Counted from the stretch's first letter, positions 16,310-24,968 are shown. The stretch is 64,000 nucleotides of DNA from Aridibaculum aurantiacum (GCF_017355875.1 NZ_JAFEWC010000001.1:1-64000); one strand, 5' to 3'. Notes: generated from the letters alone by a model not told the origin. Numbers and translations are program-made.

Positions 16310-17863
16310 TTATTTATCAGATGGCTTATCGCCTTCCGGTGGTTTTTGATTTGGGCGCTGCTGCTGCGGTGGTCGTTGTTGCGGCGGCCTTTGTTGTTGC
16401 TGTTGTGGCCTTGGCTGCTGTGGTCCACGAGGCTGTTGTGGTCCACGCGGATTTTGATTTGGGCGTTGCTGCTGTTGCTGAGGCGCTTTTTGAGGTCCTG
16501 GTGCAGCATTTGGATTAGTGGCTGGCCTTTCTCTTGGTCCACGTTCACGCTGCTGTGGCCTCTGAGGCTGTGCAGCCCTGTCTTGCGGTGGCTGTGGTCC
16601 TTGTCCTTGCTGCCTTGGTTGCCCTTTGACTGCAGGTCTTCCTTCTCTTGCCTGCTGCTGCGGACGATTTCCAGCAGGTGCATTGCCACGTGGGCCGCTG
16701 TCCCTCCTGTCGCCACCACGCTGGTCGCGCTGGTCCCTGCTGTCTTTGTCTTTCCTTTTGCGGCTGTTGCGCTCCAGGCTGCGGAGGCTTATCTGCCCAA
16801 CCACATCTACAAATTCAGGTTCTACTTCTTTTATCTTGTTCGAGATCACTTCTACCGGCTCCAGTTCATCAGGTTTTTCGCCGGCAGCGTTCATGCGTAA
16901 AATTTCTTTTACCCTGGCAATGGTAAGCGGGTAGTGCTTACTGCTGTCTGGCGTGGTATACCACATCAGGTTTTTGAAGATGTCCTTCTTCACCAGGTAG
17001 GCAGGGCTGCGGGTAATGTGTATCACATCCGCATTGTCCGGGAAATGCTGAAGCGCATCCAGGTAAGTATCCAGCTCGTAATTCAAACAGCATTTCAAGC
17101 GACCACACTGGCCGCTCAACTTGGTTTGATTGATCGATAAGTTCTGGTAACGCGCTGCAGTGGTATTCACGCTTTTAAAGTCAGTAAGCCATGTGGCGCA
17201 GCAAAGTTCGCGACCACAGCTTCCTATTCCTCCCACTTTGCCAGCTTCCTGGCGTGCACCAATCTGGCGCATTTCCACCTTCACTTTAAATTCGCCAGCA
17301 AATAATCTTATCAGTTCGCGAAAGTCTACACGGTCATCTGCTGTGTAGAAAAAGGTAGCTTTTTTACCGTCTGCCTGTATTTCTACTTCCGCCAGTTTCA
17401 TGTCCAGGTTCAAGGTGCGGGCAATAGCACGGCTTCTTACCAGTGCCTCTTTCTCCCTTGCCTTATTCTCCACGAACTTATTGATGTCAGCTTCAGTGCT
17501 CCGGCGGATGATCTTTTTTAGCTGCGCGCTGTTCTCATCCACACCCTTCTTTTTGAGCTGTATCCTTACCAATTCTCCGCTTAAGGAAACTTCACCCACG
17601 TCTATTCCACTTACACCTTCCACTGTTACATATTCACCTTTCTCAAAGTGCTGGAGGGTAGCGTTTCGGTAAAAATCTTTGCGGCTACCGTTATTGAAGC
17701 TCAATTCTACAATCCGGCAAGTGCTTTCGGGGTCACTGAAAGGCAGGTTCATTAGCCAATCGTGAACATTCATTCGGTTGCAGCCACCGGTGCTGCAGCC
17801 CCCGTTACTTTTACATCCTCCTGGTTTTCCGCCTGTTGCGGTTCCACAACTTCCACATCCCAT
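16310..17863 (-). CDS. ricT: PSP1/RicT-family protein with a long Pro/Gln-rich tail
   Basis: 517 residues. The N-terminus is Cys-rich ('MGCGSCGT', 'GGCKSNGGCSTGGC'), followed by the PSP1 domain with 'EIRQIGARQEAGKVGGIGSCGR'-like core motifs ('MRQIGARQEAGKVGG', 'GRELCCATWL', 'CGRLKCCLNYE'). In Bacillus, RicT (YaaT) belongs to an iron-sulfur Ric complex acting on RNA processing and phosphorelay. Residues from about 385 on are low-complexity, rich in Pro, Gln, Arg and Gly, an RNA-binding-like tail. The gene follows holB on the same strand, an order also seen in Firmicutes, but separated here by a 480-bp gap. Confidence 0.88.
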   Translation of the reverse strand: MGCGSCGTATGGKPGGCKSNGGCSTGGCNRMNVHDWLMNLPFSDPESTCRIVELSFNNGSRKDFYRNATLQHFEKGEYVTVEGVSGIDVGEVSLSGELVRIQLKKKGVDENSAQLKKIIRRSTEADINKFVENKAREKEALVRSRAIARTLNLDMKLAEVEIQADGKKATFFYTADDRVDFRELIRLFAGEFKVKVEMRQIGARQEAGKVGGIGSCGRELCCATWLTDFKSVNTTAARYQNLSINQTKLSGQCGRLKCCLNYELDTYLDALQHFPDNADVIHITRSPAYLVKKDIFKNLMWYTTPDSSKHYPLTIARVKEILRMNAAGEKPDELEPVEVISNKIKEVEPEFVDVVGQISLRSLERNSRKRKDKDSRDQRDQRGGDRRDSGPRGNAPAGNRPQQQAREGRPAVKGQPRQQGQGPQPPQDRAAQPQRPQQRERGPRERPATNPNAAPGPQKAPQQQQQRPNQNPRGPQQPRGPQQPRPQQQQQRPPQQRPPQQQRPNQKPPEGDKPSDK

Positions 17864-18343
17864 ATCTATAGTTCGTATAAAAGATTAAATAATGCGGTAG
17901 CGCAAGAAAGGGGGAGAAATAATGAAGCAGATGCCAAACTGGTTGTTCGTGCTAAGAACACCATACCGGCTGCAGTGCTTTGTTGCTGTTAATATGTAGG
18001 AATATATCTTTTACTGTTGAATGAAAAAGCCAACCGGGCTCTTTCATTGCTGCACGCATACAAACTGCTCACTCATAAACTCTCTCCTCGCTTAGCGTGT
18101 ATTGCAGGCAATACAGCTACCATAGCACCAAAAATAATGATTTATAATCAATGCTTAACGCAAACAAAAGCATTAACTAATGTGGGCGTTTGTAGGTAAT
18201 GTGCAATAACGGGCTCAAAAACACCCATCTAGAGTTGTTGGGGGAGCAAAAGGCTATGGATTAGCCGCTGCTGTTACACAGAAACCTGCTTCTTTTTAAA
18301 GAAGGTTTCACAAGCTGCAGCTGCCAAAGAGGGAAATATGACC
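17864..18343. other. 480-bp gene-free gap between holB and ricT
   Basis: No convincing protein frame is present; the only longer frame (18017-18199) lacks protein-like features. The stretch holds the ricT promoter region and a hairpin at 18281-18309 flanked by a further GCTGC/GCAGC pairing. No tRNA, RNase P, tmRNA or SRP signature was found. Confidence 0.5.
18281..18309. other. Hairpin in the holB-ricT gap
   Basis: GAAACCT...TTCTTT pairs with AAAGAAGGTTTC over 12 bp with a 2-nt bulge and a tiny loop. An outer GCTGC/GCAGC pair across an internal loop would extend it. There is no T-run, so it is not a simple terminator; it could be part of a structured RNA. Confidence 0.4.
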
Positions 18344-19558
18344 CTAAACCGCCTTCACCAGTACCCTATTTTTAATGATATGACTAATTTTGATAGTGAG
18401 CGCCAGGAACAACATTTTTGCGTTCGCGTTTCTTTCTATGTAGTAGGTGGCACTGTCCAGCTCGTGGATGATCGCCTGCTGCTGCGTTACACCGCTGATC
18501 TTATTTACCCGCTGCGCAAAATCAATTTCGGTTTCTGCCAGCGTTACGTGCTCCTGCCCCATTATCCGCAGCCGGATGCATTGCTCCAGTACGTGGTTGA
18601 AGTATTGTAAAAATTGCTTTTGTTTTTCCCGACCCATTTTCGCCACTTCGTCCACCCACTTCACCTGGGCTGCGGGACCGCCTTTTACCGTAGCATTCAA
18701 CCACTCCCGTAGTTGTACCAGCCAGTCGTCTTCGGCATGCTGCATCAGTTGCAAGGCCTCGTGGTAATTTCCTTCAGAAAGACGGGCAATCATTTGTGCC
18801 TGCGCCGCCGACACCTGGTGGCGATCAATCAAGGCTTGTTCTACCTGTGGCGCATCCAGCAGCGGGATCTTTACCAGCTGCGTACGCGACAAGATGGTTT
18901 GCAGTATCTGCTCTTCTTTTTCTGCCACCAGGAGAAAGAGCGTATTGGCAGGTGGCTCCTCGATCAGCTTCAGCAGCTTATTTCCCTGGTTGCCCAGGTA
19001 CTCAGGCATCCACATCACTAATATTTTGTATTCGCTTTCAAAGCTCTTCAGGCTCAGCTGGCGGATAATGTCGTTACATTCCTCTGCTGTAATATTTCCC
19101 TGTTTGTTATCGGCACCAATGAACTGAAGCCAATCGTAAGCATTTCCGTAAGGCTGTTGCTTTACAAATTCGCGCCATTCAGTAATAAAATCAGAGGATT
19201 TTGGTTTGTCGCCACTTTTCTTCGACACTACCGGGAAAGAGTAGTGGATATCAGGATGCACCAGTTGCTGCGCTTTTGTACAGGCAGGGCATACACCACA
19301 GGCATCCGTAAGCATAGCGGGGGCAACGGTCTCTGCAGGTTCATCAAAACCAAAAAGAGAAGGACCGGCAGGCTCAGGATTATTAGAACGATTTACTTTT
19401 TCGCAAACAATATATTGGGCAAATGCCAGTGCAAGCGGCAAACCGCCACTACCTTCTTTTCCTAAAAATAGTAAAGCATGACTCAGACGGTTATGGTTTA
19501 TCATTTCCGCCAGGTGCTGCTTCACCTCTTCCTGTCCTATAACATCCTTAAAAAGCAT
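18344..19558 (-). CDS. holB: DNA polymerase III subunit delta'
   Basis: 404 residues of the clamp-loader family. 'DVIGQEEVKQHLAEMI' and 'LSHALLFLGKEGSGG' are the typical opening. The P-loop is degenerate: the Lys-Ser/Thr pair is replaced by Gly39-Leu40, as expected for the non-ATPase delta' subunit. A zinc module with 'CGVCPACTK' follows, then the sensor-like 'KLLKLIEEPPANTLFLLVAE' and 'ILSRTQLVKIPLL' (SRC-like). Delta' assembles with tau/gamma and delta to load the beta clamp. A -7 box ends 4 nt before the ATG. Confidence 0.9.
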   Translation of the reverse strand: MLFKDVIGQEEVKQHLAEMINHNRLSHALLFLGKEGSGGLPLALAFAQYIVCEKVNRSNNPEPAGPSLFGFDEPAETVAPAMLTDACGVCPACTKAQQLVHPDIHYSFPVVSKKSGDKPKSSDFITEWREFVKQQPYGNAYDWLQFIGADNKQGNITAEECNDIIRQLSLKSFESEYKILVMWMPEYLGNQGNKLLKLIEEPPANTLFLLVAEKEEQILQTILSRTQLVKIPLLDAPQVEQALIDRHQVSAAQAQMIARLSEGNYHEALQLMQHAEDDWLVQLREWLNATVKGGPAAQVKWVDEVAKMGREKQKQFLQYFNHVLEQCIRLRIMGQEHVTLAETEIDFAQRVNKISGVTQQQAIIHELDSATYYIERNANAKMLFLALTIKISHIIKNRVLVKAV

Positions 19559-19562
19559 GTGG

Positions 19563-19570
19563 CGAAGATA
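19563..19570 (-). promoter_or_regulatory. -7 box 4 nt before the holB ATG (leaderless candidate)
   Basis: The minus strand reads TATCTTCG-CCAC-ATG. The box matches TAnnTTTG with one change. Transcription starting some 5-7 nt downstream would begin at or beside the ATG. Confidence 0.45.
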
Positions 19571-19721
19571 GGGGTGGTGCTACAGATTTTCCGGCTTTCT
19601 GTACAAAAGGAAATCCCCATCTACATCACAAGCAGCAGCAGCTTTAGCATTTCATTAAGTGCAACGGTTTCCTCAAAGCCATTGTCAGGAGGGCATTATT
19701 AAATAATAAAACCAACTACAT

Positions 19722-20099
19722 ATGAAACTGATTGTAGCACTACCATTAATGTTCCTCTTGTTTGGTGCATGTAAAAAATCCGCTGATGGCGTGGTGATAA
19801 AAGGAAAGCTCGTCCACCGCAGTTGCGCCACTGTAGCTGTGCAAGTTCTGGATACAGCTTTTTACCACCTGGGTCAGCCTATATGGCAGCAAGCACCCAA
19901 CAAACCAGCGTACGAGCATGTGTTTTCAGTAGAGAATATTTGTTCATTTCCTTCAGCTGCAACGGTAGGACAGGAGATAACTTTTAAAGTGATCTCTACA
20001 GATCCTTCAATAAAAGAATGTGTTACTTGTGCTTTATGGGATAATCCGCCGGCTCAGAAGCAACTAATACAAGTTGTTTCTGTAGGAAAAGACAAATAA
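19722..20099 (+). CDS. Small four-cysteine lipoprotein, paralogue 1
   Basis: 125 residues. A lipoprotein signal ends in 'LLFGACKKS'. The mature protein carries 'HRSCATVAVQVLD', 'CSFP' and 'CVTCALWDNPP', four cysteines that are all kept in the neighbouring paralogue, which suggests two disulfides or a metal site. No known family was recognised. The next gene, 73 bp on, encodes a protein alignable along the whole mature length, so the pair arose by tandem duplication. Confidence 0.72.
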   Translation: MKLIVALPLMFLLFGACKKSADGVVIKGKLVHRSCATVAVQVLDTAFYHLGQPIWQQAPNKPAYEHVFSVENICSFPSAATVGQEITFKVISTDPSIKECVTCALWDNPPAQKQLIQVVSVGKDK

Positions 20100-20172
20100 G
20101 GAAATCAGGCTTTACTGGTTAACGAGAAAATTCTAGCTTACAAGCCGGCATCAATCGTGCCGGCATTTTAAT

Positions 20173-20538
20173 ATGAAAATCTTGTTCAGCGTTCTATTGT
20201 TCAGCATTTCTTACAAGAGCTGCGACCAGCTGAAAACGAGCCCGGCTATTGTAAATGGTACAATAATCCACCGCAGCTGTGCTACCATTGCTGTGCAGGT
20301 ATTGGATGAAACTCATTATAATTTGGGGCAGGCTTCGTGGCAACAAGGCAGCGGACAGCCAGTTTTTGAACATGTTTTTTCAGTAGCCAATCAATGTAGT
20401 TTTCCTGCAGAGGCTAAAGTGGGTGAGAAGATCAAGTTTGCAGTACTTGCCTCTGACAGCACTGCAGCGGATTGTATGCTTTGCGAGTTGTGGGATAACC
20501 CACCAAAGAAGAAGCAGTTGATAAAGGTGATCAAGTGA
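20173..20538 (+). CDS. Small four-cysteine exported protein, paralogue 2
   Basis: 121 residues, a tandem paralogue of the gene before it. It shares 'IIHRSCATIAVQVLD', 'YNLGQASWQQ', 'FEHVFSVANQCSFP' and 'CMLCELWDNPP'. The N-terminal hydrophobic stretch ends 'SYKSC', a poor lipobox, so it may be secreted rather than lipid-anchored, or the anchor may be weak. The last codons form one arm of an 18-bp terminator palindrome. The function is unknown. Confidence 0.7.
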   Translation: MKILFSVLLFSISYKSCDQLKTSPAIVNGTIIHRSCATIAVQVLDETHYNLGQASWQQGSGQPVFEHVFSVANQCSFPAEAKVGEKIKFAVLASDSTAADCMLCELWDNPPKKKQLIKVIK

Positions 20539-20557
20539 CCACCTTTATCAACTGCTT
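20512..20557. terminator. 18-bp perfect palindrome, bidirectional terminator overlapping a coding end
   Basis: Positions 20512-20529 and 20540-20557 are exact reverse complements around a 10-nt loop. The left arm codes for the last residues of the upstream protein, and the stop codon is in the loop. It lies between convergent genes and would end both transcripts, although the T-run is short. Confidence 0.65.
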
Positions 20558-20572
20558 TAAAAAGTTGTTTAC

Positions 20573-21181
20573 CTATTTCAGGTATGCCAGTATCTCTTCG
20601 CTTTGCGGCTCTGTCTTGCTTGGGAAATATGCCAGCAGGTTTCCTTTTTCATCCAGCAGAAACTTGTTGAAATTCCATTTGATGGTAGCATCCAAAACTT
20701 CGTTATGGCGTTTTTCAGTAAGCCATGTAAAAAGTTCATGTCGATTTTCTCCTACTACATCCACCTTGGCTGTTAAAGGAAAAGTAACTCCGTAGTTCTT
20801 TTTGCAGAAAGAAGCGATCTCTTCATTGGTTCCTGGTTCCTGTCCACCAAAGTTGTTGGCCGGAACGCCTACTACTACCAGTTTGTCTTTGTGAGCCTGG
20901 TAAAGTTTTTCCAAACCTTCGTATTGGCGGGTATAGCCACATTCGCTGGCAGTATTTACTACAAGAATTTTCTTTCCCCTGTAGTCGCCAAAGTTGATGG
21001 TGCTGCCATCTATGGAAGCTAGCTGGAAGCGGTGGATATTGTTGGGAGCCCTGCTGCCTCCTGTTTCTGTACTTGTAGTTGTCTCCATAGTATTTGAAGT
21101 AGTTGTATTGCTATTTGTTCTTTGGGCAGAATTGCATGCTGCAAAAGCAAGTGCGGTTATAACAATAGGAAGAAGTCTCAT
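20573..21181 (-). CDS. Glutathione peroxidase-like lipoprotein (cysteine type)
   Basis: 202 residues. The signal ends in the lipobox 'LAFAAC' (Cys16) and a Thr/Ser/Asn-rich linker follows to about residue 46. The enzyme domain has the peroxidatic Cys81 in 'NTASECGYTRQYEGL', the Gln/Trp/Asn partners in 'NNFGGQEPGTNEEI' and 'IKWNFNKFLLDEKG'. Cys replaces the Sec of animal enzymes, so it is probably thioredoxin-dependent, reducing hydroperoxides. A lipid anchor places it at the periplasmic or outer face of the envelope. It is transcribed alone. Confidence 0.88.
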   Translation of the reverse strand: MRLLPIVITALAFAACNSAQRTNSNTTTSNTMETTTSTETGGSRAPNNIHRFQLASIDGSTINFGDYRGKKILVVNTASECGYTRQYEGLEKLYQAHKDKLVVVGVPANNFGGQEPGTNEEIASFCKKNYGVTFPLTAKVDVVGENRHELFTWLTEKRHNEVLDATIKWNFNKFLLDEKGNLLAYFPSKTEPQSEEILAYLK

Positions 21182-21249
21182 GTTTTTATTTTAGATGATA
21201 ACAAGAACTATACTTAAAAAGTTGCAGTCATTGTAGTTATTGAAGAAGA

Positions 21250-22647
21250 TTAGTGTTCATAACACCCAATATCAGGGATGCCCGTACGCGTTTTGCCATC
21301 AAGATCTATCAGCGTACTTGTATTTACACCTATATTTATTGCAGGCGATTGAGCCGCTAAACGGAAATTAAAGATCCTGTTTCCAACATTGATACTATCA
21401 AAACGAGGAGATTCGTTTCTAAGACTGTTACTGAAAATCACCCCGGGTATTGCTGGATCTTCCTTTTGCTTATATAGAACATTGGTAAAAGTAACATTAA
21501 AAGGTGCTGTTGTTCCTTTGCTGTCGAGTACGATCTCGTTCTCTACTATTCCTCCTTCACCGTATATAATGCAATTAGTAAAATTAGCTGCAACTGGATT
21601 GGTGAGTGTTTGCGAAACCGCATTGGAGATGAAGAGCACCGGGTTCCTGTGCTGGATGTAGCTGTTGCCAATACTGGCTACCGTGCAGTGGGTAAAATTG
21701 TAGCTACCGCCTGCAGTAATCCCTATGTTGTTTCCGCAATTGCTTATCAGGCAATTGGTAGCATCGATGGTGGTAGCAATGCCAAGTATACCTACATCGT
21801 AAATATTGTCAATGATGGTTTGGTTGAGCCTGACCTTCGGCTGGTTGTTGCGTGCAGGAAGCTCTGAAATGATGCCTTGGTAAGCGTTTTTTATAATCGC
21901 GTAATTCAGCACATTATCTTGGCTGGAAGAAAGGAAATAGATGCCTGGCCAGCTTCCGGGGAAGTCGCGGTAATATTGATCTAACCGGTCGCCCTGGAAA
22001 CGAACACGAAGGCTGTCTTCTTTTTCACCCATAACCTTCAGGCTGCCTCGTACTATGAAAGGCGCATCAGCATGATGATAGATCCTGCAGCCTTTATTGA
22101 TGGTGAGCGTTACACTGCTATCGACCGTAACACCGCCAAGGATCACAAACGGCAGATCGTTGTTCCAGGTGGAGTCGCGGGTAATGCGGCGGTTGCGGTA
22201 AAAGTTGGCGTTCTGCCCAAAGGCATCAAGCTGTACGAAACGGGTGTTGCCATTAAATATGATCTGTATGCTGTCCTGCACTATGAAAGGAAGGTCTGCT
22301 GCATTAGGATTGATGGTAACAGTTACAAATACATAAATACTGTCATTAGGAGCTACCTCTATGTTTCTTACGGATGTACTTGCTGTTCCGTCTACATTCA
22401 TCCTGAACGGCGAATTTGATCCACCCATCAGTTGCACAGATGACAACCGCAGCTTCTGGTCGTTGTGATTGAAGATTTTGAAAGATTGCGTGATGGAACC
22501 AGTGCTGGTAAAAACAGTATCGAAATGAAGTGTATCCTGCGATGTAGTCAGAAAGGCATCAGGAGATTCAATAAAGCCTGTTTTGCGGCATGCATTGACT
22601 ATAAAGATTAATAGAACCGCCGCCACTATATTCCACAAATTTTTCAT
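21250..22647 (-). CDS. Right-handed beta-helix repeat lipoprotein
   Basis: 465 residues. The signal 'MKNLWNIVAAVLLIFIVNAC' carries a lipidated Cys at residue 20. An N-terminal Ig-like part (about 35-160, 'FDTVFTSTGSITQSFKIFNH') precedes a parallel beta-helix with stacked short strands such as 'NYAIIKNAYQGI', 'LNQTIIDNIYDVGI' and 'DATNCLISNCGNNI', and it ends with 'DLDGKTRTGIPDIGCYEH', a common C-terminal motif of such proteins. A surface-exposed carbohydrate-binding or degrading role is possible, but no catalytic residues could be identified. A perfect -7 box sits 5 nt before the ATG. Confidence 0.8.
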   Translation of the reverse strand: MKNLWNIVAAVLLIFIVNACRKTGFIESPDAFLTTSQDTLHFDTVFTSTGSITQSFKIFNHNDQKLRLSSVQLMGGSNSPFRMNVDGTASTSVRNIEVAPNDSIYVFVTVTINPNAADLPFIVQDSIQIIFNGNTRFVQLDAFGQNANFYRNRRITRDSTWNNDLPFVILGGVTVDSSVTLTINKGCRIYHHADAPFIVRGSLKVMGEKEDSLRVRFQGDRLDQYYRDFPGSWPGIYFLSSSQDNVLNYAIIKNAYQGIISELPARNNQPKVRLNQTIIDNIYDVGILGIATTIDATNCLISNCGNNIGITAGGSYNFTHCTVASIGNSYIQHRNPVLFISNAVSQTLTNPVAANFTNCIIYGEGGIVENEIVLDSKGTTAPFNVTFTNVLYKQKEDPAIPGVIFSNSLRNESPRFDSINVGNRIFNFRLAAQSPAINIGVNTSTLIDLDGKTRTGIPDIGCYEH

Positions 22648-22652
22648 CTACT

Positions 22653-22660
22653 CAAAAGTA
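22653..22660 (-). promoter_or_regulatory. -7 box 5 nt before the beta-helix gene ATG (leaderless candidate)
   Basis: The minus strand reads TACTTTTG-AGTAG-ATG; the box is a perfect TAnnTTTG. Confidence 0.5.
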
Positions 22661-22713
22661 AAGGAAATGAGGAGAAGAAATGGTTATTGGCACTGTTGAA
22701 GAGAAAGGGTTCT

Positions 22714-23412
22714 TTATATAGTGTAAGCGAGTGTGGCTATGCTGAGATTGGTGCCGGCAACTTTCAATATTTCGCTGCCACAAGCTTCCAATGTAGCGCC
22801 GGTGGTTACCACATCATCTACCAGCAGCAGGTGTTTGCCCTGCAGCGCCGGTTCGTCTAAAACAGCAAATACACCATCCATGTTCTCCCACCTGTTTATC
22901 CTGCCCATCTGCGTCTGCGTTTCCGTATATACTTTTCGTATCACCACCTTGTCAATAACAGGTATATTGGTGACAGCCGCTATTCCATTGCAAAGAGCGG
23001 TAGCCTGGTTGTAGCCTCTTTTCTTTTCCTTCCTTGGGTTTAGTGGCAGCGGGATCATGGCATCTACTGTAGCAAATGCATTGTGTGCTTTTATTAGATA
23101 ACCCAGCTGTTGACCAAGGTAATAGCCAATTTCCTGGTTGCCTCTATACTTCAGCTGAATGAGTAAGTGTTGCAGCAGTGATTGCTTGGTGAAAAAGTAA
23201 CCTGCCGCCGCCTGGTAAACGTTCAGCCTGCCGTAAAAGATTTGTTCTACAGGATTGCCGGGATGTCCAAAGAAGTTTGTAACAGGAAGATCATTAAGAC
23301 AGTGCAGGCACAGTTGCTGATCAGGAGCTAATATATCTGTACCGCAGCCAGTGCAAATGTGCGGGTAGAACATATGCAACAAATGGTCTATGGATGACTT
23401 CAGCAACTGCAT
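22714..23412 (-). CDS. ComF-family phosphoribosyltransferase-like protein
   Basis: 232 residues. The N-terminal zinc module has the pairs C20-x2-C23 ('CTGCG') and C35-x2-C38 ('CLHC'). The C-terminal half is a type-I phosphoribosyltransferase fold with the PRPP loop 'LLLVDDVVTTGATLEACG' and 'KKRGYNQATAL'. ComF acts in DNA uptake during natural transformation, and comEC is also in this window (40080-42170), so the organism may be naturally competent. It lies between radA and the beta-helix gene on the same strand. Confidence 0.88.
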   Translation of the reverse strand: MQLLKSSIDHLLHMFYPHICTGCGTDILAPDQQLCLHCLNDLPVTNFFGHPGNPVEQIFYGRLNVYQAAAGYFFTKQSLLQHLLIQLKYRGNQEIGYYLGQQLGYLIKAHNAFATVDAMIPLPLNPRKEKKRGYNQATALCNGIAAVTNIPVIDKVVIRKVYTETQTQMGRINRWENMDGVFAVLDEPALQGKHLLLVDDVVTTGATLEACGSEILKVAGTNLSIATLAYTI

Positions 23413-23466
23413 CTACTAATCTACAAATCGTTTTGCTGAAAGTAAAGCAACTGGTTATAGATCCTG

Positions 23467-24837
23467 CTAAAACAACAACTGGTAAACCTCGCTTACCTGG
23501 GCTACAGCTACTACCTGTATACCTGATCCTTTGGCAAAGCCTTTTTTGTTGTACCGAGAAACGATGATCTTTTCAAAACCTAGCTTTTCTGCTTCGGCTA
23601 TACGTTGTTCAATGCGGTTCACTGCGCGTATCTCACCATTCAAACCTACTTCACCGGCAAAGCAAATATTTTGCGGTAGTGGTACATCTTCGTAGCTGCT
23701 CAAGAGAGCACAGATAACAGCAAGGTCAGTAGACGGATCTTCTATTTTCAGTCCTCCCGCTATGTTTACAAAAACATCTTTTACGCCAAAATGAAAACCA
23801 CCGCGTTTTTCTAGAACAGCAAGCAATAGTTGCAGCCTTCTCAAGTCAAAACCACTTACGGTTCTTTGAGGAGTACCATAAACACTCTGCGTCACCAACG
23901 CCTGTACCTCTATCAGCAGTGGTCTCAAGCCTTCTAAAGTAGCAGCTATGGCACTACCGCTTAGTTGTTCTTCTTTTTGTGTGATGAGAATTTCTGAAGG
24001 ATTGGACACGCTGCGCATACCATCGCCACTCATTTCATAAATGCCGAGTTCTGCGGTACTTCCAAACCTGTTTTTTAGGGTACGTAGTATTCGGTATGCA
24101 TAATGACGGTCCCCTTCAAACTGCAGAACAGTATCCACCATGTGCTCTAATATTTTAGGGCCTGCTATAGCGCCATCTTTTGTAATGTGACCAATAAGAA
24201 TGACAGGCGTATTGGTCTCTTTAGCGAAACGTTGAAACTCAGCAGCACATATTCTTATTTGTGAAACACTACCTGCAGAAGACTCTACAAAATTTGATTG
24301 AAGGGTTTGGATGGAATCAACGATCACTAAATGAGGACGCACCTTCTTTATCTCCTGGAAAATAGTATTGGTGGTAGTTTCAGTAAGAAGGTAAAAGTTT
24401 TCGTTATCGTGGTTCAAACGGTTGGCCCGCATCTTTATTTGCTGCTCGCTTTCTTCACCACTTATGTATAAGGTTGTAATTCCTTTTAGCAGTAAACCTG
24501 CTTGCAGTAACAAGGTACTCTTACCAATGCCTGGCTCACCTGCAACCAATATTATACTTCCGGCAACTATGCCTCCACCTAATACGCGATTTAGTTCGGG
24601 GTCAGTTGTTGTTATCCTTTCTTCTTTTGTACTGGTTACATCATTTAGTAAAACTGTCTTGGTTAAACGAGGACTGTTGTTGTAATCATTCCATCCTTTG
24701 TCATTCTTGTCATTCCCTTTTTGAAGCACCTCTTCTACAAAGGAATTCCACGTGTTGCACGATGGACATTTGCCAAGCCACTTGGCACTTTCATGACCAC
24801 AGTTGCTACAGAAAAAAGCAGTTTTTGATTTGCTCAT
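23467..24837 (-). CDS. radA: DNA repair protein RadA
   Basis: 456 residues. An N-terminal zinc finger (C10-x2-C13, C24-x2-C27) is followed by a RecA-like ATPase with Walker A 'GEPGIGKST', the RadA-specific 'KNRFG' motif ('LKNRFGSTAELGIYEM') and a C-terminal Lon-protease-like domain ('GLNGEIRAVNRIEQRIAEAEKLGF'). RadA drives branch migration in recombinational repair and in transformation. It precedes comF by 54 bp on the same strand. A -7 box lies 4 nt before the ATG. Confidence 0.94.
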   Translation of the reverse strand: MSKSKTAFFCSNCGHESAKWLGKCPSCNTWNSFVEEVLQKGNDKNDKGWNDYNNSPRLTKTVLLNDVTSTKEERITTTDPELNRVLGGGIVAGSIILVAGEPGIGKSTLLLQAGLLLKGITTLYISGEESEQQIKMRANRLNHDNENFYLLTETTTNTIFQEIKKVRPHLVIVDSIQTLQSNFVESSAGSVSQIRICAAEFQRFAKETNTPVILIGHITKDGAIAGPKILEHMVDTVLQFEGDRHYAYRILRTLKNRFGSTAELGIYEMSGDGMRSVSNPSEILITQKEEQLSGSAIAATLEGLRPLLIEVQALVTQSVYGTPQRTVSGFDLRRLQLLLAVLEKRGGFHFGVKDVFVNIAGGLKIEDPSTDLAVICALLSSYEDVPLPQNICFAGEVGLNGEIRAVNRIEQRIAEAEKLGFEKIIVSRYNKKGFAKGSGIQVVAVAQVSEVYQLLF

Positions 24838-24841
24838 GCGC

Positions 24842-24849
24842 TAAAGATA
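24842..24849 (-). promoter_or_regulatory. -7 box 4 nt before the radA ATG (leaderless candidate)
   Basis: The minus strand reads TATCTTTA-GCGC-ATG. The same TTTAGCGCATG ending precedes the unrelated gene at 55353. Confidence 0.45.
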
Positions 24850-24946
24850 AGGATACAACTACCAGCAATGATTACGGCAGGTTCAGCTTTAAAGTAGCTG
24901 TATAAAGTTGATAAACAAAGAGGTAAGAAACATGATAAAAAAGAAA

Positions 24947-24968
24947 GGGTCGTCAAGAATGACGACCC
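24947..24968 (-). terminator. Terminator-like hairpin upstream of radA
   Basis: GGGTCGTCA and TGACGACCC form a perfect 9-bp stem with a 4-nt loop; the minus strand continues with CTTTCTTTTTT. It would stop a minus-strand transcript beginning in the region 24970-25240, where no gene is known. Confidence 0.5.

Noticed and set aside
16298-16900. 200-codon + strand frame rich in Leu and Trp opposite the ricT tail
   Set aside because: It is a shadow of the low-complexity Pro/Gln/Arg tail coded on the minus strand.
18017-18199. 60-codon frame in the holB-ricT gap
   Set aside because: No protein-like composition, no family, no promoter; treated as chance.
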